This document shows positions 34,522-42,999 of a stretch of DNA of 64,000 bases, piece by piece (the stretch's first letter is position 1; the number at the start of each line of letters is the position of its first letter). The stretch is from NCBI GenBank assembly GCA_964458265.1, contig CAYWIF010000012.1, positions 1 through 64,000 on the forward strand, written 5' to 3'. Source of the DNA: JAGVSR01 sp964458265 (GTDB lineage: Bacteria; Pseudomonadota; Alphaproteobacteria; Rhizobiales; Hyphomicrobiaceae). Under the pieces are notes generated by a model. That model did no database searches. It worked only from the letters and a program-made list of their open reading frames with translations, and was not told the origin of the DNA. The position numbers were made by a program, and so were the translations under genes.

Positions 34522-36018
34522 ATGCTCACAATACAAAATGGCATCGACGGCCGGATGGTGACTTCGACGTCGCGCCGGGAATCGGCGGTGTTCAATCCGG
34601 CAACGGGCGAACAGATCGCCATTCTGCCCCTATCGTCCAAAGCGGAAGTCGACGATGCGGTGGCGATCGCCAAGGCGGCGGCTCCGGCGTGGGGCAATAC
34701 CCCGCCGATGAAGCGGGCCAAGGTGCTGTTCAAATTCAAAGAGCTTCTCGAGAACCGGGCCAATGACATTGCACGCGCCATTTCGCGGGAACACGGCAAG
34801 ACGCATCCCGATGCGCTCGGAGAGTTGCAGCGCGGAATTGATGTGGTCGATTTTGCATGCGGCATTCCCCATCTGTTGAAGGGCGAGTTCAGCCGCAATG
34901 TGGGGCCAGACATTGATAGCTGGTCGGACCGGCAGCCGCTCGGCGTCGTGGCAGGCATCACGCCGTTCAACTTTCCCGTCATGGTGCCAATGTGGATGTT
35001 TCCCGTCGCGATTGCCTGCGGGAACACGTTCATTCTCAAGCCTTCGGAGCGCGATCCGTCAGCTACCTTGCTGATCTGGGACCTGTTGCGGGAAGCCGGA
35101 CTGCCGAACGGCGTGTTTAACATCGTGCACGGCGACAAGGAGGCCGTGGACGCGATCCTCGACCATCCCGACATTGCCGCGGTGAGCTTCGTCGGCTCGA
35201 CGCCAATTGCCGAATACATCTACGCGCGCGGGACCGCCAACGGTAAGCGCGTCCAGGCTCTGGGCGGTGCGAAAAACCACATGATCGTCATGCCGGATGC
35301 GGACATCGATCAGGCGGCGGACGCACTGATGGGTGCAGGCTACGGGTCGGCAGGCGAGCGATGCATGGCGATATCCGTTGCCGTGCCGGTCGGGGAGGCA
35401 ACGGCTGACAGACTGATCGAGGCGCTAGCGCCAAAGGTGCGCGCGCTTAAAGTCGGGCCGGCGACGGACCCGGATGCGGAGATGGGCCCGGTGGTGACCA
35501 TTGAAGCCAAGCGCAAGATTTCCGCGCTGATCGATCAGGGCGTGAAGGAAGGCGCGCAGCTTGTCGTGGACGGGCGGGGCCTTGTGTTGCAGGGCTATGA
35601 GAACGGCTATTTCCTTGGCGGTTCCCTGTTCGACCGCGTGACCCCGGAAATGACGATTTACAGGCAGGAGATTTTTGGACCCGTTCTCTCCGTGGTGCGA
35701 GCGGGATCGTTCGATGAAGCGGCACGGTTGATCAACACACACGAGTACGGGAACGGGACGGCGATTTTCACCCGCGACGGCGATGCAGCGCGCACGTTCG
35801 CGGACAAAATCGAAGTGGGTATGGTGGGTATCAACGTTCCGATCCCGGTGCCGGTCGCCTATCACTCGTTTGGCGGGTGGAAGCGGTCTTTATTCGGCGA
35901 TCATGCCATCTACGGCCCGGAGGGCGTACGTTTCTACACGCGGCTTAAAACTGTGACTGCGCGCTGGCCGACGGGCATTCGCAAGGGCGCGGAGTTCAAC
36001 TTCCCCACTCTAAAGTAA
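34522..36018 (+). CDS. mmsA: CoA-acylating methylmalonate/malonate semialdehyde dehydrogenase
   Basis: A 498-residue aldehyde dehydrogenase that converts malonate semialdehyde to acetyl-CoA (or methylmalonate semialdehyde to propionyl-CoA), using NAD and CoA. The group-specific catalytic cysteine motif SAGERCMAISVAV and the C-terminal FGGWKRSLFGDHAIYG are present; other aldehyde dehydrogenases have a glutamate base that is missing here. It lies 15 bases after the aminotransferase and ends the operon, with a terminator beyond. Confidence 0.93.
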   Translation: MLTIQNGIDGRMVTSTSRRESAVFNPATGEQIAILPLSSKAEVDDAVAIAKAAAPAWGNTPPMKRAKVLFKFKELLENRANDIARAISREHGKTHPDALGELQRGIDVVDFACGIPHLLKGEFSRNVGPDIDSWSDRQPLGVVAGITPFNFPVMVPMWMFPVAIACGNTFILKPSERDPSATLLIWDLLREAGLPNGVFNIVHGDKEAVDAILDHPDIAAVSFVGSTPIAEYIYARGTANGKRVQALGGAKNHMIVMPDADIDQAADALMGAGYGSAGERCMAISVAVPVGEATADRLIEALAPKVRALKVGPATDPDAEMGPVVTIEAKRKISALIDQGVKEGAQLVVDGRGLVLQGYENGYFLGGSLFDRVTPEMTIYRQEIFGPVLSVVRAGSFDEAARLINTHEYGNGTAIFTRDGDAARTFADKIEVGMVGINVPIPVPVAYHSFGGWKRSLFGDHAIYGPEGVRFYTRLKTVTARWPTGIRKGAEFNFPTLK

Positions 36019-36043
36019 GCGCAGTACTGCATTTAACCATACG

Positions 36044-36072
36044 ACGCCGGGCCATTCAGCCCGGCGTTTTTT
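36044..36072 (+). terminator. Rho-independent terminator of the diamine operon
   Basis: ACGCCGGGC pairs perfectly with GCCCGGCGT around a six-base loop, followed by TTTTTT. It lies 25 bases after the mmsA stop, and marks the end of the 12-kb operon. Confidence 0.88.
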
Positions 36073-36179
36073 CATTGCATTCTTGTCATCTGAAACTTTG
36101 GGTTCGTGGCCGCGTATTGCTATTCGACAGTTCGAACCGTCGCTCTCAATCAACCTCAACGTATCCCTGGAGAACGACC

Positions 36180-36467
36180 ATGAAAGTTTCGGCTCTGGCC
36201 GCACTGCTGCTCGCAGCATCGACGACGCTCGCCGTTGCCGGCGGCGACTTGAATGAGAAGGTCATGGAGGATAACCCCGGCGTAACGGGCGGCGGCACTA
36301 CCGCCAATCCGACTGCCAAGCCCGAGACGGGCGGACTTGCGGAAAAGGCCATGCAGGATGCGCCGGGCGTTTCCGGTGGCGGCACGACGGCCAACCCGAC
36401 AGCCAAACCGGACGACAAGAGCCTGACCGGAAAGGCGATGAAGGATCATCCCGCCGTCGGAAACTGA
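36180..36467 (+). CDS. Small secreted repeat protein, unknown function
   Basis: A 95-residue protein with a signal peptide ending near TLAVAGG. The mature part is two copies of a 29-residue repeat (residues 26-54 and 55-83), each with the core PGVxGGGTTANPTAKP, followed by a 12-residue partial copy ending KDHPAVGN. The ATG at 36180 follows GGAGAACGACC. The DNA copies differ mainly at third bases, so the peptide sequence seems conserved. I do not recognise a family; the periplasm or cell surface is the likely location. Confidence 0.7.
   Translation: MKVSALAALLLAASTTLAVAGGDLNEKVMEDNPGVTGGGTTANPTAKPETGGLAEKAMQDAPGVSGGGTTANPTAKPDDKSLTGKAMKDHPAVGN
36255..36464 (+). repeat. 87-base in-frame tandem repeat (2.4 copies)
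   Basis: Copies at 36255-36341 and 36342-36428 and a partial copy at 36429-36464 encode the 29-residue repeat of the small secreted protein. Most differences in the conserved core are synonymous. Confidence 0.8.
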
Positions 36468-36478
36468 CGGACGAACTT

Positions 36479-36507
36479 GAGAGCCCAGCCCGTCGGGCCG
36501 GGCTCTC
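36479..36507. terminator. Hairpin between convergent genes
   Basis: GAGAGCCC pairs with GGGCTCTC, and inside it GCCC pairs with GGGC around GTC. It lies between the small repeat gene and the convergent ferredoxin reductase gene, so it can stop transcription from both sides. The following T-run is weak (CCCGTTT). Confidence 0.65.
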
Positions 36508-36520
36508 ACCCGTTTGGCCG

Positions 36521-37357
36521 CTACTTTTCTACAAAAGCCTTCTCGACGACGTAGGTGCCCGGCTCGCTGTTCGAGCCTTCGACAAAGCCGCGATTTTCAA
36601 GGAGCGCCTTCATCTCGGCCAGCATGTGCGGGTTGCCGCACATCATCACCCGCTCGTCTTCAGTCCCGAACGGTGCCATGCCCAAATCTTCGGTCATTTT
36701 GTGAGAGGCAATAAGCCCGGGAATGCGGCCCTTGTGATGGAACGGTTCGCGGGTGGCGGCCGCATAGTAGTGGAGCTTTCCGCCAGCCAAATCGCCGAGG
36801 TATTCGTGCCTTCGCACGCCGTCGACCACAGTTGAGGCGAACTCGAGTTCGGCCACCTGACGGCAGCCTTCGACGGCGATAACTGCTTCGAAGGTTTCAT
36901 AAGTTTCCGGGTCGCGTAGGATACTCGCAAAGGGCGCAAAGCCGGTGCCGGTTGCGAACAGCCATAGCCGCTTGCCCGGCTTCAGGTTCGACAAAAGGAG
37001 CGTCCCCGTCGGCTTGCCGTTGACGATGATTTGGTCGCCGACCTTGATGTGCTGGAGCCTCGATGTCAGCGGGCCGTTTGGCACTTTGATCGAGAAAAAC
37101 TCCAGGTGGTCGTCGTAGATGGCGCTCGTCATCGAGTAGGCGCGCAGGAGTGGACGGTTTTCCGTTTCCAGACCGATCATCGCGAACTGTCCGCTCTGGA
37201 AGCGGAATGACGGGGCGCGCGTGGTGCGGAACGAGAAGAGCTTGTCTGTGTAGTGGTCGATGGAAAGCACGCGTTCCCGGCGCAAGCCGGGCGCGAGCGG
37301 CCGTTTGGCCGGCGCGCTGTCGGCGGTTTCTTGAAGACTGGGATCGTCCAGCATCAT
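36521..37357 (-). CDS. fpr: Ferredoxin--NADP+ reductase
   Basis: A 278-residue FAD enzyme that moves electrons between NADPH and ferredoxin or flavodoxin. FAD-binding RAYSMTSA, the pyrophosphate region LFATGTGFAPFASIL and the NADPH motif MMCGNPHML are clear. The C-terminal tail (VEKAFVEK) matches the bacterial subclass II type. It is a single gene with its own upstream region. The N terminus carries about 20 extra residues compared with the E. coli enzyme. Confidence 0.92.
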   Translation of the reverse strand: MMLDDPSLQETADSAPAKRPLAPGLRRERVLSIDHYTDKLFSFRTTRAPSFRFQSGQFAMIGLETENRPLLRAYSMTSAIYDDHLEFFSIKVPNGPLTSRLQHIKVGDQIIVNGKPTGTLLLSNLKPGKRLWLFATGTGFAPFASILRDPETYETFEAVIAVEGCRQVAELEFASTVVDGVRRHEYLGDLAGGKLHYYAAATREPFHHKGRIPGLIASHKMTEDLGMAPFGTEDERVMMCGNPHMLAEMKALLENRGFVEGSNSEPGTYVVEKAFVEK

Positions 37358-37655
37358 CGCCAGGCTCCGAATTTGGTGTCTAACTCAATAAACGTTACAT
37401 TTTGTCAACGAGTGTAGACAAATTGGCTTGCGGAGGAAACCCGTTTTCCTGTCGGCCGGGGTGTTCCCATACTCAGCCCTATTATGTGCCAATGGCGGGC
37501 ATGACCATGACCGGGATCAAGCGGGTCGCGGCGGCCAATCGCCGCGAGTCACCTGAATTTGCGGGGAAAAAGTCAGACGTTGATGACCGTCGCGCGGATG
37601 TCGCCGAGACGTTGCCGCATGGTAAGATCGGCTTAGAATCTCAAGGGGGGATCTG

Positions 37656-38564
37656 ATGCGCCGTTCGATTGTTGTTGCCGCAGCTTTGACGCTGGCTGCC
37701 GTCACCGCGTCCGCAGAAACCAAGGACAGCAAAAAGCCGAGCGCCGCGCCGCCACCGCCGGCCGCCAAGCCGGTGTGTGAAAATCCTGATGCCCTTGGGC
37801 TGGCGCGAACGGTCGAGATCGATACGACCGGCGGACCAGGGTTCGGCTTCGAGCAGTACAAGGCCTACGACTTCCTGGAGGATAAGGAAGTGGTTTTGAC
37901 CTTCGACGACGGTCCCCAAGTCGGCACGACCAAAGCGATCCTCGATGCCCTTCAGGCCCATTGCACGAAAGCGACGTTCTTCTCGATCGGGAAGATGGCG
38001 CTTGGGATGCCCGAGATCCTGCGCGACGTGATCAAGCGCGGGCATACGGTGGGCACGCACACGATGACCCATGCCAGCATTCGCAAGAAGAAGACCAAGC
38101 AAGAGGCGATAGACGAAATCGAGAAAGGGCTCAGCGCCGTCAAGCGCGCCGCGGGTTCGCCGGTGGCACCGTTTTTCCGCTATCCGTTTTTGCAGGACAG
38201 TCCGGAGTCGCTGGAACATCTGGCGTCGCGCAACATCGCCGTCTTCTCGATGGACGTGGACAGCTTTGACTTCAAGTTCCGCAATGCCGAGCAAATGGTG
38301 AAGGACACCATGGCGAAGCTCGACAAGAAGGGCAAAGGCATCCTTCTGCTGCATGACATTCAGCCCGTGACGGCCAAGGCGATGCCGCAGCTCCTCGCCG
38401 CCATGAAGGCCGGCGGGTACAAAATTGTCCACGTCAAAGCCAAGGCGCCGGCCGCAACAATCGCGGAATACGACGCTCTCATCGAAAAGGACGTGAAGGG
38501 ACTTCCCGGTGCCGCCGCTGACCGGCCCACGGGCAGCATCATCAAGACCGTGCCGAACGACTAG
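37656..38564 (+). CDS. Secreted polysaccharide deacetylase family protein
   Basis: A 302-residue protein with a signal peptide (cleavage near ASAET), a short Pro/Ala-rich linker and a NodB domain. The first metal-binding motif is LTFDDGP and the second HTMTHAS, with a third region FFRYPFLQ. The family removes acetyl groups from chitin-like, peptidoglycan or exopolysaccharide substrates. The stretch VEIDTTGGPGFG before the NodB domain is shared with the gene at 63452. GGGGG lies upstream of the ATG. The substrate is unknown. Confidence 0.87.
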   Translation: MRRSIVVAAALTLAAVTASAETKDSKKPSAAPPPPAAKPVCENPDALGLARTVEIDTTGGPGFGFEQYKAYDFLEDKEVVLTFDDGPQVGTTKAILDALQAHCTKATFFSIGKMALGMPEILRDVIKRGHTVGTHTMTHASIRKKKTKQEAIDEIEKGLSAVKRAAGSPVAPFFRYPFLQDSPESLEHLASRNIAVFSMDVDSFDFKFRNAEQMVKDTMAKLDKKGKGILLLHDIQPVTAKAMPQLLAAMKAGGYKIVHVKAKAPAATIAEYDALIEKDVKGLPGAAADRPTGSIIKTVPND

Positions 38565-38641
38565 TTCGGCCGACTGAACGCCACGCTCCTGCCGTTTTGT
38601 CACCGTCTCCACTGACGGAGCAAAACCGCTCGGGGACCGGC

Positions 38642-39880
38642 ATGATTCGAAAGTTGCGACCAGCACTGTTCGCTGCAGCCTTGGCGGGCTTCAGCATACA
38701 ACAGACCGGCGCCGCGGTGGCCTGCACCGAGACCACATTCGCTGAAGCCGTGGACCGGTTCGGCGCATCACTTAGAAACTATAACGCGGAAGCTCAGCCG
38801 CGGATGCGGGCCCGCCTGGCAGCGCTGGCTGAGAAGAAAGGCTGGAAAGGCGAGGACCGCGAAGAGCGTGCCATGCTTTACCTGGAGGACGGGCGGCTTG
38901 CCGAATTCGACACGCAAGCCAACGAGCTTCTAAGCAAGGTCGACCAAATCGGCCGCCCGAATGCGCAAGGCACCTATGACTGCGGCAAGCTTGCCGAGAT
39001 CGAGACGGCAAGCGGCGAAATCCTGGCGGTCATGAAGGCTAAGGCTGCGTATCTGGAAGACAAAGTTGCCCGCGAAACCGGACCTGCAAAGCCGGTTGCA
39101 GACGCGCGACCGGCCAAGTCCGAGCCGCCAGCGGCGAAAGCCGCCGAGCCCGCGCCGCCCACAAAGCCGGAGACCACGCCAAAACCTGCGGCCCTTCCCA
39201 CGCCAGCCGCAAAATCAGACCCGGCAAAGGTCGCGGCAGCTCCGCCGACGGTTCAAGCGCAACCTGACGGCGTCTGGGATAAAGCCTCCAAGTCGGTGGT
39301 TCCGCTGCCAAATGGTGCCGCCGCAGGGACTGCGGTCGCAGCAGCACCTAATGCAGCAACCGCAACCCTTCCCCCGATCACATTCGACACAACGAACGAG
39401 GGCTACACGATCGACGAGATCCGCGAGGCAACGCGCGGCTTCTTCGGCACGATCTCGACGAACCTTGCAAGCGTCATCGAGTACACCTTTGCGAACTCGG
39501 GCCGACCGACGGGATACATTCTGGGCAAGGAAGGCGGCGGCGCCTTTCTAGCGGGCCTGCGGTACGGCAAGGGAACGCTTTATCTTCGTCAAGGTGGCAC
39601 CGTTCCGATCTACTGGCACGGTCCCTCGATCGGCTACGACGTCGGCGCGGAGGGCGGGAGGACGCTCATTCTCGTTTACCGGATGCGCGACCCGGCAGAG
39701 ATGTATCGCAGCTTCACTGGCGTTGACGGGTCAGCGTATCTCGTCGGCGGTGTCGGCATGACGCTGCTGAAGGGCGGCGACGTGATCATGGCGCCAATTC
39801 GGTCGGGTCTGGGACTTCGACTTGGGGCCAACATCGGCTATTTGCGGTTCACGTCGCAACCGACCTGGAATCCATTCTGA
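38642..39880 (+). CDS. DUF1134 (EipA-like) envelope protein with extra N-terminal domain
   Basis: A 412-residue exported protein. Residues 1-26 form a signal peptide. Residues 28-145 form a charged helical domain with two cysteines (28 and 114). Residues 145-240 are a Pro/Ala/Lys linker. The C-terminal part from about 250 is the DUF1134 domain (KGTLYLRQGG, GPSIGYDVGAEGGRT, YLVGGVGMT). DUF1134 proteins include EipA of Brucella, needed for envelope integrity. The N-terminal domain roughly doubles the usual length. The ATG at 38642 is chosen because the signal peptide starts there. Confidence 0.83.
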   Translation: MIRKLRPALFAAALAGFSIQQTGAAVACTETTFAEAVDRFGASLRNYNAEAQPRMRARLAALAEKKGWKGEDREERAMLYLEDGRLAEFDTQANELLSKVDQIGRPNAQGTYDCGKLAEIETASGEILAVMKAKAAYLEDKVARETGPAKPVADARPAKSEPPAAKAAEPAPPTKPETTPKPAALPTPAAKSDPAKVAAAPPTVQAQPDGVWDKASKSVVPLPNGAAAGTAVAAAPNAATATLPPITFDTTNEGYTIDEIREATRGFFGTISTNLASVIEYTFANSGRPTGYILGKEGGGAFLAGLRYGKGTLYLRQGGTVPIYWHGPSIGYDVGAEGGRTLILVYRMRDPAEMYRSFTGVDGSAYLVGGVGMTLLKGGDVIMAPIRSGLGLRLGANIGYLRFTSQPTWNPF

Positions 39881-39953
39881 CGCAAGGTCAAATTCGAAGG
39901 ATAGCCGCCGACGCCGCTGCCTGGCCGATCGAACGGGTCAAGCGGCGTGCTGC

Positions 39954-40763
39954 TCAATACGATGAATAATACTGCCGCGTTGCAGCCCGGCGCTTCTTCA
40001 GCGCGGCGGCGCGCTGCTTCTTGGACCCGTAGTAGTAGCGGGGTGGAGCGTCTCCCGGATAAACGTAGCGGGGCGCAGCGTACGTCCCGTAGCCGTAGCC
40101 GTAGCCGTAGCTGTAAGGGCTGTATGCTTGGCGTTGGCGAGAGCCAGACGCTCGCAGGCGGGCGATCTTCTGCGTTTTGTAGTTTGGACGGCCGTGCACG
40201 GTTATGCGCGTGCGCTCCTTTCCGTGACGCGACACGAGCGCGTAAAGCTTTGCGGCGTTCGACGGAGCGAGGCGCACACAGCCGTGCGAGGCCGGCGTGC
40301 CGAGCAAGTTGATCGAGCTTGTCGCGTGGATCGCAGCACCATTCTTGAAAAAGATCGAATGCGGCATCGGAGCATTGTCGTACTGCTTCGAGTACCACAT
40401 CTTCGACATCCATGACGGCTTGAACGTGCCGGTGGGCGTCGGATATCCGTAAGCACCGGACGAGACGGCCCACGTGTATTTGGGTTTACCGCCTTCCGTC
40501 ACCACCATGCGTTGGGTGGTGAGGTTGATATTGACCAGCAGCGTGGGCTCGGGCGGTGGCGCCGGTTCGGCGGGTTTGCTGACGGGTGCCGGCTCCAGCG
40601 GAACTTCCGATTTCGCTTCGGTAGGGGCTGGCGCGGCGGCTTCTGCCGCCGGGGCGATCGCGGCTGGAGCGGCGCCGGGCTCGGCCGGTGCTGTTTCGGC
40701 GTGAAGCACTGCCGGCAAAGATATGAGTAAGCCCGCAGCAGCAATGGTCCAGAAACGGCGCAT
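39954..40763 (-). CDS. L,D-transpeptidase with tyrosine-rich tail
   Basis: A 269-residue exported YkuD-family enzyme that forms 3-3 peptidoglycan crosslinks or anchors proteins. It has a signal peptide, a Pro/Ala/Glu-rich linker (residues 25-75) and the catalytic domain with His146, His160 and Cys162 in TPASHGCVRLAPSNA. The last 65 residues are basic and Tyr/Gly-rich, containing a YGYGYGYG run encoded by a DNA hexamer repeat. The tail probably contacts the cell wall or another envelope part. A second such enzyme lies beside it. Confidence 0.88.
   Translation of the reverse strand: MRRFWTIAAAGLLISLPAVLHAETAPAEPGAAPAAIAPAAEAAAPAPTEAKSEVPLEPAPVSKPAEPAPPPEPTLLVNINLTTQRMVVTEGGKPKYTWAVSSGAYGYPTPTGTFKPSWMSKMWYSKQYDNAPMPHSIFFKNGAAIHATSSINLLGTPASHGCVRLAPSNAAKLYALVSRHGKERTRITVHGRPNYKTQKIARLRASGSRQRQAYSPYSYGYGYGYGTYAAPRYVYPGDAPPRYYYGSKKQRAAALKKRRAATRQYYSSY
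40089..40115. repeat. GTAGCC hexanucleotide microsatellite
   Basis: About four and a half copies of GTAGCC/T within the transpeptidase gene encode the alternating Tyr-Gly run on the reverse strand. The hexamer keeps the reading frame, so copy changes would alter only tail length. Confidence 0.8.
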
Positions 40764-40852
40764 CAGAATCGGCTCCAGTTACGCAAATACTAGGGGACCG
40801 GCCTTCGATTGAACACCCTGCGAAAAGTGATGGTCTCCCGCGGGGCGCGATT

Positions 40853-41284
40853 TCAGTTCGTAATCGTAATGCGCGTCTGCTTCATGCCGTATTGCCTGAC
40901 GAGGGCAAAAAGTTCACGGGCATGCGACGGGTGAAGCCGGATGCAGCCGCGCGACGCGGGACGCCCAAGCAGGTTCACGTAGGTCGTGCCGTGAATGGCG
41001 TATCCGCCGGTGAAGAAGATCGAGTTGGGCATCGGCGCGTTGTCGTACTTGCGCGAGTACCATGAGCGCTCGAGGCGGAATGGCCGCCAACTGCCGGTCG
41101 GCGTGTAGTAGCCGCGCTTGGCCGTCGATACCGGCCAGCGATACTGATTCCAGCCATCGACGGCGACCGTCATCGACTGGGAACTTTTGCTGATGCGGAT
41201 ACGCACATCGGCGGATGCAGGCAAAGACGAAATGAACGTGGCGGCAATGACGATAAGCGCCGCTGTCAGAGATCTGTTACGCAC
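40853..41284 (-). CDS. L,D-transpeptidase, short form
   Basis: A 143-residue exported YkuD-family protein. The GTG at 41284 is chosen because GGAGGAG lies six bases upstream and a signal peptide (RNRSLTAALIVIAATF) follows; an upstream ATG frame would add 60 poor residues. The catalytic region is RPASRGCIRLHPSHA with Cys114; the position usually taken by His is Arg, which occurs in some members. It is a paralogue of the neighbouring enzyme without the linker and tail. Confidence 0.86.
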   Translation of the reverse strand: MRNRSLTAALIVIAATFISSLPASADVRIRISKSSQSMTVAVDGWNQYRWPVSTAKRGYYTPTGSWRPFRLERSWYSRKYDNAPMPNSIFFTGGYAIHGTTYVNLLGRPASRGCIRLHPSHARELFALVRQYGMKQTRITITN

Positions 41285-41444
41285 GAAATACTCCTCCCCG
41301 GTTATGCCATCCCGACGGTCCGACCAGGGTTCGGCCGCAGCGGGCCAATATGGGGCGGACGTCGTTAGCATATCCTTACTTGAGAAAGCGGGAAGCGCCG
41401 CTTCCGGCACATCACATGCGGAGGATTGCGAATAGCGGCGGCTC

Positions 41445-42884
41445 TCAACTGCGCATTGCGGCATAGCCTTCGAGCGCCCTCTGGCGCGCTTCCGCGTGGT
41501 CGACGATCGGGCGGGGGTAGTCCCGGCCCAAAGTTACGCCAGCTTTTTTCAGAACCTCTGCGGAGGCCGTCCAGGGTGCGTGGATGACATCGTCGGGAAG
41601 GTTCGCGATCTCTGGCACCCAGCGCCTGACGTAGGCTGCTTTCGCGTCGAACTTCTCGCCTTGGGTGATCGGGTTGAAGATGCGGAAGTAGGGCGCGGCG
41701 TCCGCACCGGAGCCCGCCACCCACTGCCAGCTCGCCGCGTTGGAAGCCAGATCGGCATCGACCAAGGTGTCCCAGAACCACGCCTCGCCTGACTGCCACG
41801 GAATGAGCAAGTGCTTGATCAGGAACGATGCCACGATCATGCGAACGCGATTGTGCATCCACCCTGTATGCCAAAGCTGCCGCATGCCGGCATCGACGAT
41901 CGGATACCCCGTGCGGCCACGTTGCCAGGCCTTCAGATTCGCCTTGCTTTCCTTCCAAGGAAACCCGGCGAATTCCGGCCTGAAGGGTTTGTCGGGCAGA
42001 TCGGGCCAATGCACGAGCAAGTGATAGGAGAATTCGCGCCAGACCAACTCCTTCAGAAAGGTTTCCAGCGCGGTATCGCCGGCTTTCACTTTCTCCTTGG
42101 CAAGCGTGGCGCGATGCCAGCAAACGCGCGGCGAAATCTCTCCAAAGTGCAGATGCGGCGAGAGCCGCGAGGTGCCCTCGACGGCTGGCAGATTGCGGGT
42201 TTCGGCATAGCCAGCCAAAGACGATTTCAAAAAGGCTGCAAGGCGCGCGTGCGCACCGCCCTCGCCCGGCTGCCAAGTTTCCCGGAAGCCGCCAGCCCAA
42301 TCGGGCTTTGTGGGCAATAGCTTCCAGTCGTCCAGCCGATCGCTCGAAAGCTTTTTGGTGACCGGCTTGATGTTGTTGGGTGCTGCGAGAGGAGCGGGCG
42401 GTGCGCCCAGCGCCGTCAAGGCTCGCCAGAACGGCGAATAAACCTTGAACGGTTCGCCGGATTTGGTTCGCACATCTTCCGGTTCGCGTAGCAGCGCTCC
42501 GGCGAAGCGCTTCAGCTCGAGTTCATTGGCAAAGCGGGATTTTATGCTGACTTCCTGGGCCCGAGCCCACGGCTCGTAGGCGCGTGAAAAGTAGACTGCG
42601 CGGGCACCGGATTGCGCGGCAAGGTCCGCGAGGATGTCCTCCGTCTTGCCACGCCGGAGAATGAGCGGCGCCCCGAGGTTGTTCAGGGTCAGCGAAAGTT
42701 GGACAAGAGACTGGTGGAGCCACCACAGCGAGGCCTCGCCCGGCGTCCATGGACCGGCGGCTTCCGGGTCGTGAATGTAGACCGGCAGGACGGAAGCGCC
42801 GGTGGCAACGGCCGCCGAGAGAGCCGGATGGTCGGCGAGACGCAGATCGTTGCGGAACCAGACGATTACGGGTTCGGCGGTCAT
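41445..42884 (-). CDS. phrB: Deoxyribodipyrimidine photolyase
   Basis: A 479-residue FAD photolyase that splits UV-induced pyrimidine dimers with light. The N-terminal domain begins VIVWFRNDLRLADHPAL. The C-terminal FAD domain has FLKELVWREFSYHLL, TGYPIVDAGMRQLWHTGWMHNR (key part IVDAGMRQLW) and the DADLASNAASWQWVAGSG loop. This is the class I CPD type. The ATG at 42884 is preferred to a GTG 24 bases earlier. Confidence 0.92.
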   Translation of the reverse strand: MTAEPVIVWFRNDLRLADHPALSAAVATGASVLPVYIHDPEAAGPWTPGEASLWWLHQSLVQLSLTLNNLGAPLILRRGKTEDILADLAAQSGARAVYFSRAYEPWARAQEVSIKSRFANELELKRFAGALLREPEDVRTKSGEPFKVYSPFWRALTALGAPPAPLAAPNNIKPVTKKLSSDRLDDWKLLPTKPDWAGGFRETWQPGEGGAHARLAAFLKSSLAGYAETRNLPAVEGTSRLSPHLHFGEISPRVCWHRATLAKEKVKAGDTALETFLKELVWREFSYHLLVHWPDLPDKPFRPEFAGFPWKESKANLKAWQRGRTGYPIVDAGMRQLWHTGWMHNRVRMIVASFLIKHLLIPWQSGEAWFWDTLVDADLASNAASWQWVAGSGADAAPYFRIFNPITQGEKFDAKAAYVRRWVPEIANLPDDVIHAPWTASAEVLKKAGVTLGRDYPRPIVDHAEARQRALEGYAAMRS

Positions 42885-42999
42885 GGCGGATACCGGTTTG
42901 AGAAGCACGCTGCGAGGGGCGTGGAGGCTTCAAAATTACATGACGGGTCAACGCAGCACAGCTCTAGACGGATCAGCCGCCGCACGGATTGGGTCGACG

